The notes beneath the pieces are model-generated. The model had not been told where the DNA came from and made no database searches. It saw only the letters and a list, made by a program, of their open reading frames with translations. From Drosophila pseudoobscura (Eukaryota; Arthropoda; Insecta; Diptera; Drosophilidae), in NCBI RefSeq assembly GCF_009870125.1, contig NC_046680.1, positions 12,233,501 to 12,297,500 on the forward strand: a DNA stretch of 64,000 bases, in the 5' to 3' direction. Every line of letters starts with the position of its first letter. Positions within the stretch are counted from its first letter, which is position 1. Shown here piece after piece: positions 1 through 12,350 of the stretch. Position numbers and translations under genes: made by a program.

Positions 1-215
1 GCGGCAAGCGATTAGAGTTTTGGCCGTAGTTTACTGCCCCTCCTCTTATCCACAGTTGATGATGGGAGTTTTTTTTCTGGTTTCGTTTCAGGCTGTGTTT
101 TTGGGGGAAACATTTACATAAGTGCCATGCACAGGGCAGGACAGCCTAGACATCATCCTGAACCCGGCGATTATCCCTTTTTAATAGACTCATAAAACGG
201 TTATTAACTTTGTTG

Positions 216-241
216 CACACACACACACACACACACACACA
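216..241. repeat. (CA)n microsatellite
   Basis: An uninterrupted CA dinucleotide run of about 13 units. It is one of many such tracts in the window. Confidence 0.95.
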
Positions 242-883
242 TTCCGAGAGCCACAAAAACGACCACGGTTACACAGAGTACAATGTTTTATTTCATTAAA
301 GTCCTTTCTGGACACTGTCTCCCTCAATTTATTATATGTTTTTGCTTTGCATAGCTCCCTGGCGGATTTTGGAAGTTGGCATTAATAATCGAGAATAAAG
401 TAGGATCGGCCAAATTGGCAGAAGAGGGGAACACGATGGGCAGATGGAAGGCTGCAGCGGAGAGGTGCACTCCAGTGCAGAGCTATGCCTCCGTTGTGGG
501 TTTTAGTTAGAGAAAACATGTTGCATAGCGATCTTCTCTAAAGAAAGGTTCGATAAATTCTCCCCCACCGTCTGTTTGGCCAGAAATATTTTGCTAGTTA
601 TTTCTGATTTTACAAACTAGCCAAATGCAATTTCACTATTATGCCATTTCTCTGACCCTCGGTTATCTTTCCCTTTTTCCCCTATCCCTCCCCCCTATCT
701 GTTTTTCACTCTCTTCCCGTTTCTCCTCCTACCACTCCCTGTCTGTGAGTTGAAAATCCACACAATAGTAGCAAAACAAGATAAATGAAATTCTGATGCA
801 AATTTGATTCGTTTGTAAATGTTCGACGTTGCACTGCTGCTCCACAGGAGAGGTGGCAGGGATGGGGATGTGGCAGATCCAAA

Positions 884-939
884 CTTCTCTCTCTGTCTCT
901 CTCTCCCTCTCCCCTTCTATCTCTATCTCCCTCTATCTG
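884..939. repeat. CT-rich polypyrimidine tract
   Basis: A run of CTCTCT units broken by G, A and CCC, containing several GAGAG motifs on the minus strand. Such tracts are typical GAGA-factor/CLAMP binding substrates in Drosophila. No binding can be shown from sequence alone. Confidence 0.85.
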
Positions 940-2589
940 TTTCTTGCAACTGCTGCTCCTGCTGATGCTGTTGCTGAAGCAGTGAATTGGAGAGAGCACG
1001 GGGGGATAGCAGCAACATGTTGCCGCGTTTCTTGCATCCCACAAGTTAACCCACCCGCCCTCAGTTGACATTTTTATGCGCGCATGATTAATTATGCAAT
1101 TTTGCAGTCGCTGGTTCTGCTTGTCCCCCTGCTAGCTTTGGGGTTTATGCCTGGAGCTATTTTGTGCTCCACTGGGGCCTTTCCAGCGCATCCATCAGCA
1201 TCATCAGACATCGCCATCGCCCTGGGCTAGAGGAAACTATCCCACTGAGATGAGATCGATGGTATTGATACAACAGTCATGCATGCAATTAGCGGCAGTC
1301 GAAGGAACAGTCGGGAAACATTTTAAGGCGGAGTTAGGAACGGAATCAGGGCGAGTCATGCAAAGCCCCAGGCCTGCGTAATAAGTGGGGAAACGTGAGT
1401 GGAGCCCAAGACTCGGGACTAGAAATTTGCACGCAACCAAGGGAGCAAAAAGAATATGGTACCGCCAAATGGAGTTTCCTGTTTGCATGCCATTTCCACA
1501 TCCCCCCCCTTCCAGCACTCTGCCATCTCCTGCGGACCCAGTCGCAGTCAGAATCGCAGTGATAGTCGCAGACTGTCGGAATCAGTAGGCAAATAGAGCC
1601 AGAAATATCGGGGCGCTAATGCTGAACGGCCAATTTGAGGCACGTTTCAGTTATTAACGGGTCTGTGAGTCGGACTGGAGCTGGCACTGGCTCTGGCCTG
1701 GGCCTGGGACTGCCACTGCGACTGGAGGTGAAACGGGCTGCTTGTAAAGTGCATGCCACGACCCATTTGGACACTGGCCATGCCGTGCTAACGTGACCAA
1801 TATGCTTGTCATTGCCATAATAATCAGCTTTTGTCAGCACAGTGGTGGTGCTTCTGTATCAGTCTCCCCCTTTTGGTTATTTGCCTCGTAGCACATGAAG
1901 GGGAATGGGGAATGGGTCATGAGGCATGGACTATCATTGTGTGGACATGTTGCTTGTCACGGCTTTGTCCTCGCTCGCATGCAAATATTTACTGATCCAA
2001 TCGCTGGAGATGACACAAAACTTAGGAACTGTTTGCCACACCACTTTGCACCGATTGAGTTCCGGGAAGGCGAGGGGTCTCGTCTCGCTTAGATAGGGTG
2101 GACTCAATTAGGATAGCAGCTATCATAATTAACATCTCCTAAAAGGTTTTCCCACGCAAATCCTATCAACTTCAGTTCATTTCATGCATCAAAAGATCTT
2201 TGTGTTGTTTCCACGCAACCGAATTTAATAGGGAATATTTGGACCATCAATATTTTGATGTAAAGTCACTTTGCAATTGGTGTCTACTTTGTCCTCCAAC
2301 TATTGATAAAGGCTCTGACTAAGCACATGATCATTGAGCATAAGGTAGGTACGGTCTTCAACGAGGAAATGACAGTCGGTAGCGTAGAATTGCACAAAGT
2401 CTAGAAGTAGAAAAAAATATATAAAATCAATTCAAAATAAGGACAAGAAACATAGGTCTTGTTATACATCCTAGGATTATAGATCTTGTTTAAGGTAGCA
2501 AAAACATAGAAGGGTATTTAAGAGCTTAACCTTAGTTGCTCTGTTATTTCGATAGAAAATTGAGAAACTATTTATTAGCAGACCATTTA

Positions 2590-2777
2590 ATATCGAGGGG
2601 GAACGGAACGTTGTGAGCTGAGGCAAAAGCACCTTCAAAAAAAAAAACGGCTATAGATGCAGATCAAGAAAACATATATTGTATGGGGCCGGAAACGATT
2701 CCTTCTGGGTGTTGTACCCATACGAATTCCCCACAAATCAAAAATACCCTATACTCTTTGAGTACCGGGTATAAAAA
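2590..2777 (+). mobile_element. Degenerate dispersed-repeat fragment (DINE-1/SGM-like end)
   Basis: The stretch ends in ATACCCTATACTC and GAGTACCGGGTATA, the kind of terminus carried by DINE-1/SGM-type non-autonomous elements of Drosophila. The segment before it (GGCCGGAAACGATTCCTTCT and GGGTGTTGTACCC) resembles obscura-group copies as I remember them. The left boundary is uncertain and it contains no coding sequence. It shares the GAGTACCGGGT terminus with the copy at 39905-40130. Confidence 0.45.
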
Positions 2778-5700
2778 TAGTTTTTAAGCGTTTTTTACAG
2801 AAATTTGCATCTATTTTCTATGTGGCTATGTTTTGGGTTAATTACGTTACGTATACGCCATGGCGGACGCTTGAACAATCAAAGGCTGGGAAAAGTTGAG
2901 TTTGATTTTTTACAGCTGTTGAAAAGCCATTGCCAGACAATAATTAGATTTTATAATTTACGTTATTTGATTGCCAGATGCGATTGTTTTACGGCTGAGC
3001 CAAGTTTCTGTTCGTTTTTTGTTGGCCAACAAATGGATCAGAGCGAAGGATGGCGGTTGGAGGCTGGCTTAATGAAGTTGTCTCGCTGTAATTAGAAGTA
3101 ATAATAATTTCCTAGCCTGGGCGAGTCATTATGAATTTGGATTGCGGCCAAGGAAATGCCATTAATCAAATTAGCGAGCGCATAACTTTTTATGATTATT
3201 CTGCGTGATAAGCGCAACTTACAGGGACTCTGCTCTCTACCAGTATTCCGATGGAAAAACTTGCCCGAGAAAAGCCGCGAGAGAAGCGAGTATGAGCGAC
3301 GACAGCGCGACAGCGACAGCGTCCTGGCCATTTGCTTCTTGCTTATTGTTTAATTCTATTTATTTTTTAATAAACAATTTTCATAATGAAATGTCTGCCT
3401 AAGGAAGCGAGCAAGCGAAAGGGAGAGGATAACCAGAGAGGAACAGAGCGACAAAGCGACAGGGCGAAAGAGGGGTAGACAAGCCAGAGCCGCAAAATTA
3501 ATTACGATAAACCATCCAAAGGGAACAGTCGTGCGTCGGAGGGGACGAGTGGAGGGAGTCACCGAGTCTTGTAATGAGTCCACATCAAGTTAATAGTAAT
3601 TGAAAAATTGTATAATAATGAAATGCAGCTGTTGTTTAGGTAGGAGGGAGGGCTCTCCTTTCCCCCCTCTCCTACCAGCCGACTTGGCTTTACTCACAGG
3701 GTACTGTGAGTACTCAGCCTTTGCTTAATTAAGCCAAATTATCGCTCTGTTGTTGGGCTTACAATGCATCCCTTCCTCTCTGTCTGTGCCGTGTGGCACT
3801 TGAATCTTTGCCATTTTAAAGTGCCAATTAAATTTCATGCCACCTGCCATATGGGTAGATCCACTGGATTCAGACCGGCCCCTCTTTGACTTCAGATGCT
3901 GCCGGAAATTGTCTATAGATCAGTGCTGACCAAAATAATGACTAAAATTGAGCATTTCAGATGCAACAGAAAACACCCTTCTGAATTCAGATTTTTGAAT
4001 ATGCAGTAAGCATAAGATGATGATGGAAAATCAGCAGAGGAAATACCAGAAACCACCAAAGCACCTCAGAATCCGACAGTGTAGTATGGGTGTCTCCGCA
4101 TCATACTTACACAAAGAAGCATTCGCATGGGAATTCTCACACAGAGGCAGCCAAGTGATGAGCATCATCTAAAGTTCATTTAGCTGAATCAGCAGACTGG
4201 GTATCAGAAACCCGGTAAGAAGGATCCGTATGCAGATCATCTCTTTTAAGAAATATCCACGTGCTATTTATCAAATCTAAAGAATACAATGGTAGTGCAG
4301 TTGGAAGAAGCCTGCCTTCTCAGATAAATGGACACATGGCACAATTTAATACCAGCCAGATGCTCATGTCCGAGTAGAGCCAACTTTGGAAGCTGTTGGT
4401 TGGTCGTTAGCTAACTTGTTTATTTTGACATTTCATGTGGAATTGAACGCATTTTGACCTAATTTGGCAGGGGCGGAATCCAGCAGCAGCAGCAGCACCC
4501 CAAATAGCCAAGTCGAATTTAGCTGCAACTGCAAATGAAACTGCACTTTGCACTGATTATGGACAAACAGAATTTTGTTGGCTTCTGTTGGGGGCTTTTC
4601 ATGCTGCTGGTGCTGGTGCTGCTGCTGCTACTCCTGTTGCAGTGTCTGCATTTAATGTGCCTTGTAAGTGAAATTAACAGCAAAACTGCATTCGGCCTTT
4701 ACCATTGCCATTTTCCATTTGCCAATTTAGACATAAATAGCTAACAAGACAGCCCCAAAACTGTCACCAATATCTTAAAGTCATTTAAGCCGTATGTTGG
4801 CCAGGGATTAGGATAGAAGTGACATTGGCAGAAGGAAGGATATGCAAATTGGGACAGACAGACTTCTACCTCCTTGTAAGTTTCAATCAAAATGCAAATA
4901 TTGATGCAGCTGACATATGACGTTGTGCGGGACAGCAGGCGGAGCGGAACGGAGCGGAGCCCCGACTCCGGCTCAAATCAGTGCCCGAGCAGTCGAAACA
5001 TGCCCCAGCAGCATGCAGATTTATGATAACATCGGCAACATGGGGGTGCTAGGGGGCCAGGGCTGAGAGGGCCTAAGCCTGGGCAGGAAAAGCCATCCAG
5101 AATGCAATAACAAAGGATAAAATAATAAGATTTACTCATGACTTGCTCTTGACTCTGCCAGCAGATGGGGGTGATGCCGAAAAGTGGGTCTCTGCACTGG
5201 AGTGTGGGGTGTGTGGGCACCCAACAATGTTTTATTTAAACATAAACACAAACAAAATCCCAGCAATAACAGCAAAAGCCTGATGCTTAGGCCACCTTTT
5301 GATACCCTTTCAATGTGAATTTCTTTGATTTACTTAAAAGATTATCTTAGTAAATTTTTTAAATTTAATTTAATTTTTATATACTCGTATGTATTTGTGT
5401 ATATCTGATGTGTTCCTTACAACTGAAGTTGAAATCGTGAGCTAGAAAGAAATTGTAGCAAGTATCTGGCTACAGATATCACACTACTCTCTGAAAGGGT
5501 AGTTTGCGAACATCATGAACATCAGGAACTATGACAGGCAGGATACCAACAGATTGAATAATGGCAACGGCAGTGCCCTGGATCTGGATCGGGACAGGTG
5601 CTGTAGCACGATGGGGGGAGAGGCTGAAGCGAAAGTGCTGCAGGCAGGTAGATAAATTAAAAACAAAAAAATACCAAGAAGGAGGGGAAAACTCATCGTA

Positions 5701-5870
5701 TTAAATTAGAGAGAGAACAGCAGACGCAGCACCAGAAGCAGAAGCAGTAAACCCGACAACAATAACGGCTGTCAAGGTGACTCTTTGTTATTATTTTTCA
5801 ATTTCTTGGTGTTCTTTTTCAGACTTGATATCATTTTTTAAGTACCTTATGTGGGGTCTCATCCCTGTAT

Positions 5871-5884
5871 GTGTGTGTGTGTGT
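5871..5884. repeat. (GT)7 microsatellite
   Basis: A short uninterrupted GT run within non-coding DNA. Confidence 0.9.
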
Positions 5885-6573
5885 ATTACTAAACAATATT
5901 TGATTAAGTTTTCCATTTTGTGTGCATAAAAACAAAACAAAAAATAATACTAAAAACAGCAATGGAATATCTCGAGTGGCAGTAAAGACAGAATACAGGG
6001 ATTTTTGGCATATGAGAAGAGCCGTTACGCCCCTTTTCAATTCGAAACAATCAACAAGAACACTCTATTTAAATACTGCAATTCAAAGAATTCTAAGTTT
6101 TAATCAAAAATTGTTGCATTATTTAAATAGAAACCAAGGTACTATTAACAAAGCGGAGATTATCATATCAAAATAGAATCAAAAAAACGGCAACGAGAAT
6201 CTCCGCTTAGAAATTAAGTTGATTTCTCTTTAGTTAATAGATCGGGTGTAATTATAATTAGCAAGAATTATAAGCACCTTAACCTTTTCTTGGAGTTTGA
6301 CGCAATTTACCTTTGACTTGTAGATGAAGTTATAGCCAAACTCCATTTTGCACCAAGCACGGAGGCAAAGTAAAAACATTTCCCTCTGCTCTTGATTTTA
6401 TTTGATAGTCTTTGAAAGGCAATTCATCAATTTGACTGGCATCTGCACATAAATCAACCCAAACAAACGCATAAAAATCAACCGAAATGGGAAAAACTCT
6501 TCAAAGCCATTTATAGTTGTATTTACAGATGTGTGCGCGATGCAACGGACGAAATAAACCGAATATATAATAC

Positions 6574-6599
6574 ATATATATATATATATATATATATAT
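6574..6599. repeat. (AT)n microsatellite
   Basis: A pure alternating AT run of about 26 bp, followed closely by a GGATG-rich minisatellite patch at about 6645-6670. Confidence 0.95.
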
Positions 6600-9075
6600 C
6601 TATACATATATATTGCAGGGGAAGGGAATGGATGGGAAGAGGAGGATGGATGGATGGCTGGATGGATGCATGTAGATTGCCACTTAACAGCAAAATAAAG
6701 TTGAGCACAAATTTTTAATTGAATGGCTGCGCATTGAAAAACTTTGAGTTGCCACTAAAATTGATTACACTCACCCGTCCGCAACCACAAGCACAGCCAG
6801 CCATACGCACACAGAGAGCGACCGATACTCGAAAAGTTTTGAGATACAGAGACTACACGCAGATTGTGATATTGAGGAAATTATCGAAGCAGAAATCGGC
6901 ACTCGTGTCAAATGCATAACGTTGAGCTCAATACCAATCTGCAAACCCAAACCAACCCAAACCCAAACCCAATCCTAGGCCTGGCTTGGTACTCAACTGA
7001 ACTGAACTGAGGCTGGGGCCTGTCGTTTTGCCAGAATGTTGCAATTTATTCTAATCGCTTGTCGGAGAAAAAAGGGACTGAGGCCGGTGTGGCTGGCAGG
7101 AGTGGCAGGAGGCCCAGCGATGCGTGTAACGATGCTGCATATGAAGTCAACGGTAAACCAAGCCGAGACCAGGCCAAAAAGGTTACCAATTGAGCGGCGC
7201 CAATCAATCTAGTGCCGCTGCCGTTGCTGCTACGGAAAAGTGTGTCAAAAGCTTCCCCCTCTAAGTCGGAGAAAGAGCAAGAGCGTTAAACTCCATGCTG
7301 GATGGAGGCACGGACGAACAGAGGGACAGAGGAGCAGACAGACCAACTGACGGCTTGTTGTGTCGCTTATGGCACTTAATTGACGCCAATCGCATTGACT
7401 TGCACTCTCTACCTTGTCCCCTTCCCCTGCCAATGCCTTTGCCTCTGCTGATGGCAAGAAAAATCACAGCTCGTTAGTGTTGTGAACATACATTTCAGGA
7501 TACAGATGGATGGCTGGATGGATGGTTCGATGGGGGACAAGGCCCAGGTACGGCGAAACTTCCATTGATGCCAAATTGCCAGGCATCAGTTCAATTCAGC
7601 TAGCAGATTATTGAAAGCCTATGGCAGAACCTGCTTCATGGCACAATAATAGAAAAGTGTACACTTTTTAAAGGGATTTCAACAAACTCCCCTCGACATA
7701 TACCATTCATCAGTTATACCAGGAGTTTTCGCAGACTAAGCCATGCAAAATGGGTCCGATGGGTCGGAAACCGCACATTCGTTTATCCACCAAACCAACA
7801 ACAAGCCAAAAGGAGCTGCAGAGACAGACAACTACAAACATGACAGCCAACACAAGAACAACAACTCCGTCTCTACATACATTTCCAAAACTCTTCCATT
7901 TAAAATCACGTTCTTCTCGCTGCACTGAACGAAAATTCGGATAACAAAAAGGTCATTTCGGTGTTCGCCAAGCTGAGGATAGCCAGATATAGATTCTCTC
8001 CAATCGAAGACGGGCTTTCTTGTCCAATCACACTTAAGACATGATTTCTTCTTTGGTTAGAGAAGATTTTCTGTAATTCATAGGTACATATTTTTTTGGC
8101 AGTGATGGTTTGCTAATGATTATTTGACGCCATTTTTGATTGACGTGCATCGGCTGCTGGTGCTCTCTGCCTCTCTTATTGTGTAAATTGTATTATGCTA
8201 CACACATACACCCCTCTTTCCATGACGCTTGGTTCGGTTAATGGGCCGCTCAGGACCGCAAGAACCACAAGGCACTTATCAATTTTTGCGCCTTAACAAA
8301 ATGGCACTCAAGCGTGTAGTCGTGTACGCACTTCCGTTGATATCAGAGACATATGTATTGGGTATGCTTGTGTATGTGTGTGTGTGTGGGTGTGGGTGAG
8401 TGCGTGTATTAATATTCCGTTAAATTGACATTTACATGATGAAGACGATGATGACGCCGATGCTGATGACGTGTGTGTTCGGCTGCTCTAAATGCTTGTC
8501 TGACTTTTCCCCCTGGAAAATTATTCAAGATCTATGTAATTTATCTTCATCAGAGCATTGAATACTTGAGAAAATCAAAGACAAAAACTCTGCTCAAGTG
8601 CTTAATGTAGTTTTGATTGGGAGGCAAAATATTGCACAAATAGATTTCCTAATTATCGCCCGCTACCCGGAAAATATTGGGCATTTCTCTGTTCGTTTTT
8701 GTGAATATTTTGCTGACCACAAATCCTGAAAAACAATGCCAACAATATATGACTACATTCAGTAAGCCTTTCATTGGCATCCGAAAAATGTATCTCGCAT
8801 CAGTTTTGACCGTCACCACTGTCCGAAATTTAATTTTCAATCCTAAATATTGATCTTCGAGAACAACCATTTGGGGATTGATTTTCATTCATCCCTCAAT
8901 AATCCGTTCCTATAACAGAATAGTTTAAGTGGGGTGCACTTTTTTGTTCTGTCTGAGACAGACTTGTGCTCGTAATGCCCCCAGCAATTTGCTTACATTC
9001 AACTCAGCCATGTCCAAAACGGCCTACACTTGCTTTCCACTACAACAAGCTCTCTTTCGTGTCCATATCCGAGGC

Positions 9076-9098
9076 GTGTGTGTGTGTGTGTGTGTGTG
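9076..9098. repeat. (GT)n microsatellite
   Basis: About 11 uninterrupted GT units. They continue after a single interruption to about 9104. Confidence 0.95.
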
Positions 9099-9457
9099 CG
9101 TGTGCCTCATGTTGTTGGATAAACTATGTAGAGTCCTTGAAAAACATGCAGGCCATAGAGGCGGAATGCCAGCGGCTCCAGAAACAACAACGAGCGCAAC
9201 AAATAACTGAAATAAAAAGGAAAAGTTAACAGTTGACATAGTTTAGAGTTGCCTGGTCAGACGGGTAGGACGGTGGTTTGGGTTTTCATGGGGCAGAGTG
9301 GGAGTGGCAGGTGCAGAGACAGGGGCAGGGGCAGGGGCAGGGAGAAAGCACTCGGCTTGGGTTCAACAGCCACAAGCGTAAGCCGTTGAATGCGACATGG
9401 AATGAATGTCTTAATCAGAGTGTGGTGCTTTCTCGCTCATCCTTTCCGTGGGATCCG

Positions 9458-9487
9458 TGGGCGTTGGGCGTTGGGCGTTGGGCGTTG
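9458..9487. repeat. 7-bp tandem repeat, unit TGGGCGT, about four copies
   Basis: Four near-perfect head-to-tail copies of a 7-bp GC-rich unit, unlike the dinucleotide repeats around it. No function is evident. Confidence 0.85.
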
Positions 9488-10759
9488 CACTGGGTAAAAG
9501 GGAAATTGGTGCCAAACTAAATGAATTTAATTGCCGCAGGATATGAAAGTAATTATTTTGCAGTGCATAGACACAACACAGCCAGTGGAGAGTGGCAGAG
9601 TGGAGTGGTAGGGCGCGGGGGGCTGGCAGTGTGGCAGAGAGGCTCAGGCTAAAAACGCAATGAGGCCAAAGGCGAACCTACTTCTGTCCCATTCGCATGT
9701 GTGTTTTGGCATCGATGCACTTGCACTTAACAGCAAAGGGGCGTACCAAACGCCCACGTTCATGCCCCATATGCACCACTGTACCACTGCAAATTGCCCC
9801 GCGGTTATTTCGAGTTGTTCTTTAATTTATTCTCTTTTATGCCTGCGCGTTCGTTGTCCTTGCCACTGCATGTGTGTTAGTGTGCTAGTGTGCTAGTGTG
9901 TCTCTGTATCAGTATCTACATCCACAGTGTGGAGAGCAGCACCAGCACCAGCACCGAAGAGGCAGGCTCTACAAAAGGCAGCGATGTGTTACAGTTCCAA
10001 TTGTCGTTGTCTCTCAATACTTCCAGTTGTGTGTGAATGTGTGTGTATGCTTCCTCTCCTCCCCATGTGTGCGTGCGTGGGAGGTGGAAGTGTAATGCTG
10101 CTTGTTTACAAGCCGTGTTTGGGCCGTGTTCTCTGATGCCTAGATCAACGTTTCTTTCTGCTCATTGTTGCATTGTTAGTGGCAGGACCTTGTAACACTT
10201 TCGATCAAACCCTCGCATACTCACGCAAAACAGCCTATGGGCACACACACTTGCGAGCAAAATGCGAGCGATTCTGCCATTCAATTTCAAGTACAATTAT
10301 AATGGCTGTTGCTTCTGTTTCAGTTGGATTAAATGCCGCTCTCTAGTATGTACATATGTATGTTAGAAAACATTACAGCAGAAAACATCACCTATTGAAT
10401 CAGATCTTGGTGGGTATCTATAATACGCATTTTTTCCAACACTTTTAACAATTTGCGAAAATATATAGTTTATCCAGCAAGCAGACAATTGTCATTTTTA
10501 AATGGACAGTGACATGTCTTCTCTGCTCATGGTATCATGGTATATAAAATCGTACAATTATAAATTTAAGCCATGTCAAGCAGCAATTTAAAAGAAACGA
10601 TAAATGAAAAAGTTGTATTATTTATGTATTTAAGTACCGAAAGAAATGAGATGTCTCTATCCTAAATCAAAGAATCAATGAAATCGTGAGAAAGCTGTGC
10701 GCACCGAAGTGTTCCCAATAAAATATTTTTCCTTCTCTATTATAACGATATTCAGATAT

Positions 10760-10765
10760 TTTATT
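10760..10765 (-). terminator. Poly(A) signal of gene A
   Basis: AATAAA on the minus strand, 28 nt after the gene A stop codon. It gives a 3' UTR of only about 50 nt. Confidence 0.7.
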
Positions 10766-10793
10766 CGAATGTTTGGTTTATGGTATCGTCTCG

Positions 10794-11887
10794 CTACTGT
10801 TCCTGGTCAAACTGTGGCGTCCGCACATAGACGGGAGCCGGGTGGGTCAGGCCGTAGTTACGGACTACCTTTGGGTAGTTGGAGGCGTATTCCTGCTGCG
10901 GGTAGCTGGCTGGCTGGTACGCAGAGGAACCCTCTTGGCTGGCCCGAGAGCGCTTGCGATAGCTGTGCGTAAATGCCCTGGGATGATAGTAGTAGCCGTT
11001 GTAGGCATCGATCAGGCGGCTCACGTCCTCTGGCGCTTCGATCGAACGATCGAACGAACGATGCTTGTGGCTTGGTGGTGGTGGGGGTGGCGGAAAGGGG
11101 TAAGGGGGATAGTATCCGGGCGAGGGGTATCCATAAGGTGGGGGATAATATGGGTATCCCCCAGGGTACGGCGGTGGTGTGTGTGGCCTTCCAGAACCGC
11201 CAGTGCTTGGCTTCCGAGTGGTGTCGGTGCCGTTGACTATTATAATGCAATTGACACTGGTTACATCCTCATCTTCGCTGTCACTACTACTGTCACTGCC
11301 GTGACCACTTCCATGCCCACTTCCGTGACCACTTCCATGCCCACTTCCGTGCCCACTTCCATGCCCACTACCTTGTCCACTTCCGTGCCCACTTCCGTGC
11401 CCACTTCCTCCACTGGAGCCGCCCGAAGATGAGCCAGAATCACTGTTCGGTTCGTACGCCACACTGATCGACCGACTGTTTTCTTCATCGTCGTACGCGT
11501 TATTGGTGGAGATGACGCACAGGGGACGGCCTTTGTTGGTGGTCACCTCCTTGGATCCGGAGCTGAAGAACGCCGGAATGATATTGCCAACCGTAAAGCC
11601 GCCCTTGACGCCAGCAGCCAAACCCTTGATGCCAGCAATCGAGCTGCTGAGCAGCCGGCCCTCGGGGACCACCTCCTTGCCCTGGGTAAGGCGGAGCAAC
11701 TCGTTGTACTCGGAGCGCGTCACCTGATGGAGGCGCACCAGTTGTGGACGACTCCTACCTGCCAACAGAAATTTTCGTTCAAGGAAACCTGCACTTTAAG
11801 TCAAAAGCGCTCTTTCTAGGGATACTCACCAGCCTGTGCTGCTGCGAGGCAGAGCACGACCACTGCCAGAACCGGAAAGATCTTCAT
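10794..11887 (-). CDS. Gene A: secreted Gly-Ser-His repeat / Pro-Tyr-rich protein (paralogue of gene B)
   Basis: Two exons, 11830-11887 and 10794-11758, separated by a 71-nt GT-AG intron in phase 1, encode 340 residues. Residues 1-19 (MKIFPVLAVVVLCLAAAQA) form a clear signal peptide, which fixes the start. Residues 36-55 carry YNELLRLTQGKEVVPEGRLL, and GRPLCVI is at 96-102. Nine GSG(H/Q) units (eight His) occupy 137-172, followed by an acidic Ser/Asp patch and VNCIII around 188-193. The rest is Pro/Tyr/Gly-rich, with a run of seven prolines. The mature protein has only two cysteines (100 and 190), matching the number in gene B, so one disulfide is possible. There is one NGT sequon and a dibasic RKRSR stretch. 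The N-terminal module matches gene B, so the two are tandem duplicates. I do not recognise a named family. A structural or secreted matrix role (cuticle, eggshell, glue) is inference only. Confidence 0.88.
11301..11408 (-). repeat. 12-bp coding tandem array encoding GSGH units
   Basis: Nine copies of a 12-bp unit encode GSGH (one unit reads GSGQ). Adjacent units use alternating codon variants, forming a 24-bp higher-order period over part of the array. This suggests recent expansion by unequal exchange or slippage inside gene A. Confidence 0.92.
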
Positions 11888-11925
11888 TGCGATCTCGAAT
11901 AAGCTGGCCTAGCTCTGCTCCCTCG

Positions 11926-11933
11926 CTTATATA
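11926..11933 (-). promoter_or_regulatory. TATA box of gene A
   Basis: TATATAAG on the minus strand, with a CAGCTT initiator-like site about 28 nt downstream (near 11905). The implied 5' UTR is about 18 nt before the ATG at 11887. Confidence 0.75.
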
Positions 11934-12335
11934 TTTTAAAAGTTGATGGCTTTCATTATGCCATTGTCATTCAAATCACACGTGCATCAGAACTGATGCT
12001 CATCTACAGTTAAGGCAACGCCCTAATCGATTGCGGATCTGCATAATTTATGCGTTGACCCAATTCTCCCAGAATATGGTCATAACCATACTCGTTTTGT
12101 TTATTGCCTCTTGGAGCATTTGGACAAAACATGAATCGTTTCACTCGTCTGGTTGATGGGACGATAATGTTCTTGTTTATAACTTTCCCAACCCAGTTAT
12201 AGTTATAGACGATTGTTCAATTAGTGAAAAAACCAATCTGTTGCTGGGAGATTCTTTCAGTAGGTTTCAATCCCAGCAGTCCCAAAACAATTATCAAAAC
12301 CAATTGAATAACTTTTCCGTTTAAATGTAAACAAT

Positions 12336-12341
12336 TTTATT
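12336..12341 (-). terminator. Poly(A) signal of gene B
   Basis: AATAAA on the minus strand, beginning only 10 nt after the gene B stop codon. The 3' UTR is therefore very short, and the transcript should end before the gene A promoter region. Confidence 0.7.
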
Positions 12342-12350
12342 TAAAAATAG

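Larger units (their letters stand above)
1..10759. other. Left-flank non-coding DNA
   Basis: I find no convincing exon here on either strand. Open frames are short and lie in low-complexity sequence. The stretch holds CA/TG, CT/GA and AT microsatellites, GGAT-type minisatellite patches near 6645 and 7505, and one degenerate dispersed repeat ending near 2776. It is either intergenic DNA downstream of gene A or an intron of a gene outside the window. Confidence 0.5.

Noticed and set aside
8649..8888. 79-codon minus-strand frame in unique sequence
   Set aside because: No homology recognised and no flanking gene signals. It would need comparative evidence.
10773..11432. 219-codon plus-strand frame
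   Set aside because: Antisense shadow of gene A. It is kept open by the GSGH array and Gly/Pro-rich codons, and the minus strand has a signal peptide, splice sites and a paralogue.
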